Assembly: GCA_025924435.1 (NCBI GenBank)
Contig: JAICIL010000048.1
Location: 1-18,950, forward strand
Direction: 5' to 3'
Origin: Chloroflexia bacterium
Lineage (GTDB): Bacteria; Chloroflexota; Chloroflexia; Thermomicrobiales; JALYUS01
Length of the DNA stretch: 18,950 nucleotides
Shown: positions 1 to 5,651 of the stretch, piece after piece
Numbering within the stretch: position 1 is the stretch's first letter
Layout: every line of letters begins with the position of its first letter
Notes under the pieces: model-generated
Database searches by the model: none
What the model saw: the letters and a program-made list of their open reading frames with translations, nothing else
What the model was told of the DNA's origin: nothing
Program-made: the position numbers and the translations under genes

Positions 1-1
1 A

Positions 2-64
2 TTCGTCGCCCCGCTGCCCGATGATCTCCGCGTTGTCCTCGATGCCCTCCGCAGAAACGGATGA
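2..64 (+). CDS. 3' end of an unidentified upstream gene (partial)
   Basis: An open frame enters from the left edge and stops at TGA 62-64. The visible C-terminus is FVAPLPDDLRVVLDALRRNG, which looks like an ordinary protein end (an amphipathic Leu/Arg-rich stretch). A 7-bp hairpin starts at the base after the stop. Only 20 codons are visible, so no function can be assigned and the frame could be accidental. Confidence 0.35.
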   Translation, partial: FVAPLPDDLRVVLDALRRNG

Positions 65-100
65 CCCTTCGCGTGCGCCGGGATGACTGCCAACGAAGGG
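65..100. terminator. Small hairpin directly after the upstream stop codon
   Basis: CCCTTCG at 65-71 pairs perfectly with CGAAGGG at 94-100 across a 22-nt loop. It starts at the base following the TGA at 62-64. There is no T-tract, so at most it is a weak terminator or mRNA 3'-end structure. Confidence 0.25.
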
Positions 101-133
101 ATGATCGCGCTGTTCGGAGTGGCGGCACGATGA

Positions 134-162
134 TTGCTCTCGGATGATCGGCATGGTATCCT
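134..162 (+). promoter_or_regulatory. Sigma70-type extended -10 promoter of nadE
   Basis: A -35 candidate TTGCTC (134-139) is followed after 17 bp by TATCCT (157-162), preceded by TG at 154-155, giving the extended -10 TGGTATCCT. Transcription would start near 169. This places an upstream in-frame ATG at 144 inside the promoter spacer and favours the later ATG at 213 as the nadE start. Confidence 0.55.
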
Positions 163-212
163 CGCCGCATGTTGTATTTGTGAAGCAATGCACGATCAAG
201 GGGCGTTCCACG

Positions 213-1091
213 ATGGCGCGAGCGGTCGAGCAGATGGCGGAGGCGGCAGCCGAGCGGATGGACGGGCGGCGGGGCGCGCTCTGGATTGACCCCGATCTGA
301 CCGAGCGCGTCCTGATCCAGTTCATCGCAGAGGAGATCGGCAAGTTCGGCGTGCGGCGCGGCGTCGTCGGCGTGAGCGGCGGCATAGATTCGGCGCTCGT
401 CGTCGCCCTCGCGGCGGCGGCGCTCGGGCCGGAGAATGTCCTCGCCGTCCTGATGCCGTACCGAACGAGCAACCCGGACAGCCTCGCCCACGGCCTCCTC
501 TGCGTCGAGCAACTCGGCGTGAATAGTGTCACAATCCCCGTCACGCCGCAGGTGGACCCCTATTTCGCCCAGTTCCCGGAGATGTCGAACCGCCGCCGGG
601 GCAACATCATGGCGCGCGAGCGGATGAAGATCCTCTACGATCAATCCGAGGGGTACGGCGGCCTCGTCATCGGCACCTCGAACAAGACCGAGATGCTACT
701 GGGGTATTCGACCGTCTACGGCGATTCCGCCGCCGCGATCCATCCGATTGCCGATCTGTACAAGACGCAGGTCCGGCAGTTGAGCGCCGCCGTCGGCGTC
801 CCGCCCGTCATCATCAGCAAGCCGCCGAGCGCGGACCTCTGGCCGGGCCAGACCGACGAGGATGAGTTGCAGTTGACCTACGAGGCGGTGGACGAAGTGC
901 TCTACGAACTCGTGGATCGTCGGATGCGCCCCGCCGCATTGATCGAGCGCGGCCTGCCCGCCCCGGTCGTCGAGCGCGTCCTCCGCCTTGTGCGAGCCGC
1001 GCAGTATAAGCGCCGCATGCCGCCCATCGCCAAACTGAGCGCCCGCACCATCGAGCACGATTTCCTCTATTTGCGCGACTGGGGACATTAG
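213..1091 (+). CDS. nadE: NAD(+) synthetase, ammonia-dependent (short) type
   Basis: Catalyses the last step of NAD synthesis: nicotinic acid adenine dinucleotide plus ATP plus ammonia gives NAD. The P-loop-like ATP pyrophosphatase motif SGGIDSA lies at about residues 55-61. The second signature, GTSNKTEMLLGYSTVYGD followed by a conserved Lys (ADLYKTQ), is also present, and the C-terminal KRRMPPIAKL is typical of the family. The protein is 292 aa, somewhat longer than the usual 260-275 aa because of an N-terminal extension, and it lacks the N-terminal nitrilase (glutaminase) domain of long NadE. Start choice: ATG 213 has AAGGGG at 198-203, 9 nt upstream, whereas the alternative ATG 144 falls within the apparent promoter. 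nadD and a separate nitrilase-family amidase are encoded within 5 kb and may supply substrate and ammonia. Confidence in family is very high; ammonia versus glutamine use in vivo is inferred. Confidence 0.95.
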   Translation: MARAVEQMAEAAAERMDGRRGALWIDPDLTERVLIQFIAEEIGKFGVRRGVVGVSGGIDSALVVALAAAALGPENVLAVLMPYRTSNPDSLAHGLLCVEQLGVNSVTIPVTPQVDPYFAQFPEMSNRRRGNIMARERMKILYDQSEGYGGLVIGTSNKTEMLLGYSTVYGDSAAAIHPIADLYKTQVRQLSAAVGVPPVIISKPPSADLWPGQTDEDELQLTYEAVDEVLYELVDRRMRPAALIERGLPAPVVERVLRLVRAAQYKRRMPPIAKLSARTIEHDFLYLRDWGH

Positions 1092-1095
1092 AATA

Positions 1096-1170
1096 GCGAT
1101 GAGCGATTCGCTCTCCACTCCATCGCCGGGCGAAATCTATTTGCTCCGTGATCCGGGGGCGATGGAGTGG
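1096..1170. terminator. Inverted repeats between convergent genes, overlapping a stop codon
   Basis: Two alternative structures are visible. A perfect 13-bp inverted repeat has arms CCACTCCATCGCC (1115-1127) and its complement (1158-1170), with a 30-nt loop. A small nested hairpin GAGCG-ATT-CGCTC (1101-1113) is flanked by GCGATG (1096-1101) and CATCGC (1121-1126). The structure sits between nadE (+) and the membrane-protein gene (-), and its right arm encodes the last codons of the latter. There is no T-tract. A bidirectional terminator or mRNA end structure is the likely role. Confidence 0.45.
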
Positions 1171-1979
1171 GGCCGGGGGCGAGGGTTCGCGACCGCGCCC
1201 GCGAGTCGGCGACAGAGGAATGGCGATCCCAGCGCGATCAGGCCGACCGCGCTTGCCAGCGTCGCGTCGCCGAGGAGCAGCCAGCGGCCCGGCAGGTGGT
1301 GCGGTGTAGTCAGGACGATCCGCGCGGCTACGAGCGCGCCCGTCGCCAGGGTGGCGGGGATGAGGAACCACCGATAGCGCTCCGGGAGGAGCCAGCCGAC
1401 GCCCGCAGCCACCTCAGCGATGGCAAACCCGACGAGGAGCGCCGTGAGCACCGCATGGCGCGAGGCGTCCGGGCTGGTCGCGGCGACGGTCGCGATCAAT
1501 GCGGCGATGGGGGCAACGATCACGCCCGCCCAGCCGGGACGGTCGGCGGCCGTTGCATAGAGATACCCGGCGATCAGCAATGCCGCGACAAACAGGCCGG
1601 CCCATGTGAAGACGAGCGGCAGCAGATGAATCGGGACCGGCGCGTTGAGCGCGCTGTTTTCGAGTGAAGCATGCAGCGCGAGGAATGGCGCGAGCAGCAC
1701 GAACGACACGAACGCGACCGGCCATGTGCGATGCGCGTCCGGCATTTCCCGGAAGAACATCGCGCCCGCTCCGGCGGCGAGGAGGATGGTCGCCACAATC
1801 ACCGCGGATGTCGCGGGCCTCGTGGAGGCGAAGGGATGCCGGGCGACGGCGACGGCGATCAGGGCGATCAGATACGGCACCATCGCATCGAACGCGCCGT
1901 ACCAGCGGGCAATGCCGCCGACCGCCGCCCGGCGGCGTTGGGCGGCCCGGTCGCTCATCGCCGTCGCCGTTTCCACCAT
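1137..1979 (-). CDS. Uncharacterised membrane protein, about 8 TM segments
   Basis: About 280 aa with hydrophobic segments near residues 31-47, 57-76, 86-104, 118-142, 150-168, 176-198, 204-223 and 232-256. The N-terminus is Arg-rich (RAAQRRR) and therefore probably cytoplasmic. I recognise no family motif and assign no function; it resembles small integral-membrane proteins of unknown role. The chosen ATG at 1979 lies 2 nt after the stop of the upstream phosphatase gene, which suggests translational coupling. An ATG seven codons later (1958), preceded by GGTGGA, is a plausible alternative. Starts further upstream would overlap the phosphatase gene and encode only low-complexity Arg-rich sequence. 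The last ~10 codons are formed partly by the inverted repeat that overlaps the stop, so the extreme C-terminus is probably not functionally constrained. Confidence 0.7.
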   Translation of the reverse strand: MVETATAMSDRAAQRRRAAVGGIARWYGAFDAMVPYLIALIAVAVARHPFASTRPATSAVIVATILLAAGAGAMFFREMPDAHRTWPVAFVSFVLLAPFLALHASLENSALNAPVPIHLLPLVFTWAGLFVAALLIAGYLYATAADRPGWAGVIVAPIAALIATVAATSPDASRHAVLTALLVGFAIAEVAAGVGWLLPERYRWFLIPATLATGALVAARIVLTTPHHLPGRWLLLGDATLASAVGLIALGSPFLCRRLAGAVANPRPRPHSIAPGSRSK

Positions 1980-1981
1980 CT

Positions 1982-2812
1982 TCAGGCGAGGGCGGGCGCC
2001 GCGAGGTGCGCGGTTTCCGCGACCCGTTCGAGCGGCACCGCGACGAGACGGCCGTTTTCGATGTGGCTGGCGGTCGTCCATCCGGCGTCGCGCAGCGTCC
2101 GCACCGCGACATCTATGTTCGTGCCGAAGGTGCTCAGCATGTGCGTGTCGGAACCGATTGTGACGTGCTCGCCGCCGTGCCCCCGGAAGAGGCGGAGGAT
2201 GTCGGAGCCGGGCATCGGCTCGCGCGCCGCCGTCCGCACGGCGGAGGTGTTGAGGTCGAACCCTGTGCCGTGCGCGGCCATCGCGTCGAAGATGCGGCCC
2301 AGTTGCGCGCGGTTGTGGTCGAGATCAATCCGACCGTTGACGGCATGGTAGCGCTTGCCGAGGTCGAAGTGCCCGATGACGTGGAAGAAATCTTCCGTCG
2401 TGACGAGCGCCTCGATCTCGTCGAGATACTGCCGGTAGACTTCGATGCTCGGATGCTTCGGGGCGCGCTCGCCGAGGTATTCGCCATTGATCCAGTGGAC
2501 GGAGCAGATGACGAAGTCGAACGGCTTGTCCGCGAGATAGGCGCGAACCTCCGGCGCAGTCTGCCGGTTCCAGTCCACCTCGGCGGCTGCGAGGATCGTC
2601 AGGCGGTCGCCGTACGTTGCGCGGCACGCGGCGATATCGGCCATGTATGCGGGGTAGTTGTTGTGGCCGCGCGTGCGCTCGGCGGGGTCGTGATCTATAT
2701 GGTCGGTGAAGGCGACTTCCTGGATTCCGATCTCGATTGCCCGCTCGCAGTATTCGTGCATCTTCACCCGGCTATCCGGGGAATTCGTCGTGTGCGTGTG
2801 ATAGTCGTACAT
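1982..2812 (-). CDS. PHP-domain phosphatase, histidinol-phosphatase (HisJ/HisK) type
   Basis: A 276-aa polymerase-and-histidinol-phosphatase (PHP) family metal-dependent hydrolase. Visible metal ligands are the HxH of YDYHTHT (H5, H7), TDH at about 37-39, AAAEVDW (E78), CSVHWING (H106), VIGHFDLG (H148) and GSDTHM (D222, H224). The full set implies an active trinuclear-metal enzyme. Dephosphorylation of L-histidinol phosphate in histidine synthesis is the most likely activity, but no other his gene is nearby and other phosphoesterase activities of the family cannot be excluded. The start was set at MYDYHTHT because a strong Shine-Dalgarno (AAAGGAAGGA) lies ~8 nt upstream and the domain begins there; the longer open frame would run into the promoter and a repeat. 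It is the first gene of a two-gene unit with the membrane protein. Confidence 0.85.
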   Translation of the reverse strand: MYDYHTHTTNSPDSRVKMHEYCERAIEIGIQEVAFTDHIDHDPAERTRGHNNYPAYMADIAACRATYGDRLTILAAAEVDWNRQTAPEVRAYLADKPFDFVICSVHWINGEYLGERAPKHPSIEVYRQYLDEIEALVTTEDFFHVIGHFDLGKRYHAVNGRIDLDHNRAQLGRIFDAMAAHGTGFDLNTSAVRTAAREPMPGSDILRLFRGHGGEHVTIGSDTHMLSTFGTNIDVAVRTLRDAGWTTASHIENGRLVAVPLERVAETAHLAAPALA

Positions 2813-2841
2813 CCGGTGCGGTCCTTCCTTTCTCGCGTTCG

Positions 2842-2870
2842 ATGATACCACAGCGGGCGGTGGGCGGTTG
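2842..2870 (-). promoter_or_regulatory. Extended -10 promoter for the phosphatase/membrane-protein unit
   Basis: On the minus strand TGGTATCAT is formed by TG at 2850-2849 and the -10 hexamer TATCAT at 2847-2842. The -35 region at the right distance (2865-2870, CAACCG on the minus strand) is poor and lies inside the repeat-word region. The start would be near 2835, giving a ~23-nt leader containing the Shine-Dalgarno. Confidence 0.45.
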
Positions 2871-2949
2871 GGCAGCAATCACCGTGACGCTCCCTGGGTT
2901 TGGGGGCCGCGTCGCGCCACTGCCCACTGCCCACTGTCCACTGCCCGCG
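2852..2949. repeat. Imperfect inverted repeat built of CACTGCCC words
   Basis: The right part (2918-2948) is a run of near-tandem words CACTGCCC, CACTGCCC, CACTGTCC, CACTGCCC. The left part (2853-2875) reads GCGGGCGGTGGGCGG followed by TTGGGCAG and is an imperfect reverse complement of it. It separates the divergent phosphatase and mscS promoters and contains the -35 regions of both. Related words recur at 16374-16398. Confidence 0.55.
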
Positions 2950-2967
2950 TACGCAGGATGCTATACT
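2939..2967 (+). promoter_or_regulatory. Extended -10 promoter of the MscS-type gene
   Basis: TGCTATACT at 2959-2967 is a near-consensus extended -10. The -35 region 17 bp upstream (2939-2944) is poor and falls in the CACTGCCC repeat. Transcription would start near 2974, about 35 nt before the ATG. Confidence 0.5.
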
Positions 2968-3008
2968 CGCGCCGGTGTGTGTCGGCATGCGGGGGGAATG
3001 AAGATTTC

Positions 3009-3794
3009 ATGATGGGTTTCTGGGAGGCGTTGCGCAATCGGTTTCAGGGGCAGCACACGCTCGCCAATCTCGCGTTCGCGCTCTTCTGGGGCACAATTGC
3101 GATTTGCATCACCGTCCTCGCGACACGCTTTTTCAAGAAAATGATGCGCCGCGTGTTGATCCGCGCCCGCATGCCGCTGAACATCGTCGCGCTCGCGGGC
3201 AACGGCGTCACCGTGGTCGGGGGCATCTTCTGCGCCTCGATCATCCTCTCGCTCCTCGGCGTGCCGACCAGCGCGGTGATCACCTCGCTCAGCCTCGCGA
3301 CCGCCGGGATCGTGCTGGCCTTCCAGGATGTCCTGAAGAACTTCATCGCGGGCATCTACCTGCTCGTCGAGCGCCCCTTCACCATCGGCGACCGCGTGAA
3401 GGTGCGGGATGCCGAAGGATCGGTCGAGGAGGTGGACATCCGCACGACCGCCCTGAAGACGGACGCGGGCATGATTATCCTCGTCCCGAACAACATCATC
3501 TTCACGGAGATCGTCACGAACCGATCGGCGTCCGGCATCGGCCATGCGACACTGACGCTGACGAATGTCAGCGGCAGGCCCGATGAAGTGGGCGCGAAGG
3601 CCCGCGACGCGATCCAGAAACTCGACACGCTCATGGCGCAACCCGCGCCGCAGACGAAGATCGTCGGCCTGCAGGACGGCGCGACGGAAATGCAGATCGA
3701 GTTCTGGTATCGGGGTCTGCACAATCCCGCGCCGGAGGCGATCGCGGCGCTCGGCGACCGATTCCCCGGCGCGAAGATCACGAGCGGAAGTTGA
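3009..3794 (+). CDS. MscS-family small-conductance mechanosensitive ion channel
   Basis: 261 aa, a size close to minimal MscS channels. Three N-terminal membrane helices are visible at about residues 18-40, 58-84 and 88-122. The third is the Gly/Ala-rich pore helix running into NFIAGIYLLVERPFTIGDRV, the most conserved MscS signature at the start of the cytoplasmic beta domain. The remainder (TTALKTDAGMIILVPNN and following) fits the beta domain and the alpha/beta vestibule. The channel would open under membrane tension to release solutes on hypo-osmotic shock. The start was chosen at ATG 3009 (ATG 3012 is equally possible) because a G-rich stretch lies ~11 nt upstream and the helix pattern starts there; an earlier ATG at 2868 lies upstream of the promoter. 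A 29-bp inverted repeat begins 10 nt after the stop. Confidence 0.92.
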   Translation: MMGFWEALRNRFQGQHTLANLAFALFWGTIAICITVLATRFFKKMMRRVLIRARMPLNIVALAGNGVTVVGGIFCASIILSLLGVPTSAVITSLSLATAGIVLAFQDVLKNFIAGIYLLVERPFTIGDRVKVRDAEGSVEEVDIRTTALKTDAGMIILVPNNIIFTEIVTNRSASGIGHATLTLTNVSGRPDEVGAKARDAIQKLDTLMAQPAPQTKIVGLQDGATEMQIEFWYRGLHNPAPEAIAALGDRFPGAKITSGS

Positions 3795-3804
3795 CATCCG
3801 ATTC

Positions 3805-3910
3805 TGAACCGCCAAGACGCCAAGGACGCCAAGTGAGAAAGAAACGAACATAATCCTGATTGCGCTGTCTTCTTTGTCCCTCTTGGCGTCCTTGGCGTCT
3901 TGGCGGTTCA
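3805..3910. repeat. Long palindromic element, CCGCCAAG family, copy 1
   Basis: Perfect 29-nt inverted repeat. The left arm 3805-3833 begins TGAACCGCCAAGACGCC and continues with another AAGGACGCC unit and AAG; the right arm 3882-3910 is its exact reverse complement. Each arm is three ~9-nt units of the word CGCCAAGGA. The 48-nt loop has a purine-rich left flank (GAGAAAGAAA) and a pyrimidine-rich right flank (CTTCTTTGTCCCTC) that could partly extend the stem. It starts 10 nt after the mscS stop. No T-tract follows. Confidence 0.9.
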
Positions 3911-3941
3911 ACTCGTTATCGTCGTGAAGGGGTTGTGGGGC

Positions 3942-4568
3942 ATGGGGGGAACGATGCGGCGTATCGGTGTTTACGGCGGGACCTTCGATCCGATCCACAT
4001 CGGCCATCTCGTCGCGGCCGCCGAGGTCCAGTACGTGCTCGGCCTCGACCGCGTCCTCTTTCTCCCCGCCGGTGAGCCGCCGCACAAGGCCAATAATGGC
4101 ATGACGGCGGCGGTGCATCGCAAGCGGATGGTTGAACTGGCAATCGCCGACAACCCGTACTTCGCCCTCAGCACGATTGACCTCGACCGCCCCGGCCCGC
4201 ACTACACGGCGGACGCCCTGACCATCCTGCGCCGCGCCGAACCGGACGCTGCGCTGTGGTTCATCATGGGCGAGGATACGATCCTCGATGTGCCGAACTG
4301 GCTGCACCCCGAACGAATCGTCGAGCACGCGCGCCTCGCCGTCGTCACCCGCCCCGGCTGGAAGGTGGACGTGGCGGACCTCGCGATGCTCGATGTGGCG
4401 ATCCCCGGCATCGTCCGCTGCTGCGATTTCATCCCGATCCCGATGCTCGACATCGCCTCGCGCCAACTCCGCGAGCGCCTGCGCGGCAACGCGCCCTCCC
4501 GCTACCAATTGCGCGCGGATGTCTGGGAATACATTCAGGAGCATGGACTCTATCGAAGCAATGAGTGA
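3942..4568 (+). CDS. nadD: Nicotinate-nucleotide adenylyltransferase
   Basis: Converts nicotinate mononucleotide and ATP to nicotinic acid adenine dinucleotide, the substrate of NadE encoded upstream. The nucleotidyltransferase signature GGTFDPIHIGH lies at residues 12-22, followed by FLPAGEPPHK, the substrate-binding region STIDLDRPGPHYTADAL, MGEDTILDVPNW and the C-terminal SRQLRERL, equivalent to the SSTxIR motif. 208 aa, normal for the family. The start at ATG 3942 is preceded by AAGGGG (3927-3932) at 9-nt spacing; ATG 3954 is an alternative with a poorly spaced site. The usual partner rsfS does not follow. The last three codons and the stop are embedded in a 23-bp inverted repeat shared with the convergent amidase gene. 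Confidence 0.95.
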   Translation: MGGTMRRIGVYGGTFDPIHIGHLVAAAEVQYVLGLDRVLFLPAGEPPHKANNGMTAAVHRKRMVELAIADNPYFALSTIDLDRPGPHYTADALTILRRAEPDAALWFIMGEDTILDVPNWLHPERIVEHARLAVVTRPGWKVDVADLAMLDVAIPGIVRCCDFIPIPMLDIASRQLRERLRGNAPSRYQLRADVWEYIQEHGLYRSNE

Positions 4569-4617
4569 TGAGCAATGAGGGGTGCCGCATCCTACTCATT
4601 GCTCATCACTCATTGCT
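4557..4617. terminator. 23-bp inverted repeat between convergent genes, containing both stop codons
   Basis: The left arm 4557-4579 and right arm 4595-4617 are perfect reverse complements over 23 nt, with a 15-nt loop. The arm repeats the word GAGCAATGAG/GTGATGAGCAATGAG. The nadD stop (4566-4568) is in the left arm and the amidase stop (4610-4612, minus strand) is in the right arm, so the hairpin encodes the last residues of both proteins. It would form in both transcripts. There is no T-tract. A bidirectional terminator or 3'-end stabiliser is likely. Confidence 0.75.
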
Positions 4618-5452
4618 CCCGCAGGATGCGGGCCAGTTCGCGCCGGACGAGGTCGGGGCGTTCGTCGCGCAGGGAGGGGAAGGAGAGGCGGCGGCGGCGC
4701 GTCTCTGCGCGGTCGAGGTCGGCGATCAGCAGATGGTCGGTCATCGCCGGGGCGCGGGCGATCTCGACGCCGCCCGCATCCACGACGAAACTGCCGCCCC
4801 AGAAGTTGATGCCGTCCTCCCAGCCGACGCGGTTACACTGGACAACCGGCACCGTCATGCTGCCCGCGTAGGTGCGGCAGAGCGCGCTGACGAACTCGAT
4901 CGAGGCGATGTCGCCCGTCCGGCTGTCCGTGCCCCGGCCGGGGTGGTTGTTGCAGAAGAGGAGCAAATCCGCGCCGTCCTGCCAGAGCAAATACGGCGAA
5001 CTGAGATGCCAGAAATCCTCGCAGATCAGCACGCCGACGCGCCCGAACCGGGTATCGAAGGCGCGCACGCGGTCGCCGCGCGCGAAAAAGCGGCCATCAT
5101 CGAAGAAACCGTACGTCGGCAGATAGACCTTGCGGTGAACATGGACGAGTTCGCCGCCGCTCCAATACCCCGCAGAGATGTAGAACCGACCCCGCTCGTC
5201 CTCCTCCGCGAAGCAGAGCACGAGATCCGTCGGCCCGGCGAGTGCGGAGAGCGCGCGGAGGCGGTCATCGTCCGCCCGTATTGCGACATCGGCGACGAGA
5301 TCGCGGAGGAAATAGCCGGTCAGCGCCAGTTCCGGGAAGACGAGGAGGTCCGCCCCGGCGTCGCGCGCCTCGGCGATGACGCGCTCGTGCGTGGCGATGT
5401 TCGCGTCGAGATCGCCGAGGCAGGGCCGCACCTGCGCCAACCCGACGCGCAT
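4610..5452 (-). CDS. Nitrilase-superfamily amidase resembling the NadE glutaminase domain
   Basis: 280-aa carbon-nitrogen hydrolase with the catalytic triad Glu41 (FPELALTGY), Lys108 (HRKVYLPTYG) and Cys144 (VLICEDFWH). The start MRVGLAQVRPCLGDLDAN and the ALTGY...RDL sequence are what one sees in the N-terminal glutaminase domain of long, glutamine-dependent NAD synthetases, but no synthetase domain follows. Because the NadE in this window lacks that domain, this protein may release ammonia from glutamine for it; this is inference, and other amide substrates are possible. The start at 5452 matches the domain start. A longer frame reaches ATG 5521, but its extra 23 residues are Pro/Ala/Thr-rich and an extended -10 promoter (5524-5532) would place the transcript start after that ATG. 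The Shine-Dalgarno is weak (GAGCGAG). Confidence 0.85.
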   Translation of the reverse strand: MRVGLAQVRPCLGDLDANIATHERVIAEARDAGADLLVFPELALTGYFLRDLVADVAIRADDDRLRALSALAGPTDLVLCFAEEDERGRFYISAGYWSGGELVHVHRKVYLPTYGFFDDGRFFARGDRVRAFDTRFGRVGVLICEDFWHLSSPYLLWQDGADLLLFCNNHPGRGTDSRTGDIASIEFVSALCRTYAGSMTVPVVQCNRVGWEDGINFWGGSFVVDAGGVEIARAPAMTDHLLIADLDRAETRRRRLSFPSLRDERPDLVRRELARILREQ

Positions 5453-5523
5453 CGTCTCGCTCGGCACGCGCGCCGTCGCCGATTCGGGCGCGGGCAGCGT
5501 CGGCACCGTCGGCATACTCATCG

Positions 5524-5552
5524 CTTATACCATCCGTTCGATAACTGAACCA
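5524..5552 (-). promoter_or_regulatory. Extended -10 promoter of the nitrilase-family amidase
   Basis: On the minus strand TGGTATAAG occupies 5532-5524. The -35 position (5547-5552, TGGTTC) is weak and lies at the edge of the adjacent palindromic element. The start would be near 5517, with a ~65-nt leader to ATG 5452. Confidence 0.4.
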
Positions 5553-5640
5553 CGAAGGCGCGAAGGGCGCGAAGAGGGAAAGAAGGAAAATAGTTTCATT
5601 CTTCCTCTCTCCTTCGCGCCCTTCGCGCCTTCGTGGTTCA
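5546..5640. repeat. Long palindromic element, CACGAAGG variant of the same architecture
   Basis: Perfect 29-nt inverted repeat: the left arm 5546-5574 begins TGAACCACGAAGGCGCG and continues AAGGGCGCG then AAG; the right arm is 5612-5640. Its unit structure, arm length and terminal TGAACC match the 3805-3910 element although the internal sequence differs (CGAAGGGCG words instead of CCAAGGACG). The 37-nt loop again has purine-rich (GAGGGAAAGAAGGAAAA) and pyrimidine-rich (ATTCTTCCTCTCTC) flanks. The right edge is 11 nt from the gyrA stop. Confidence 0.9.
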
Positions 5641-5651
5641 AAGGCTCCGAA

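Noticed and set aside
1099..1377. Small plus-strand frame after nadE
   Set aside because: Antisense to the membrane-protein gene and made of Arg/Ala/Ser low-complexity sequence.
2961..4544. Minus-strand open frame of 527 codons over mscS and nadD
   Set aside because: It runs antisense through two recognisable genes and across a palindromic element; composition is Arg/Asp-rich shadow sequence.
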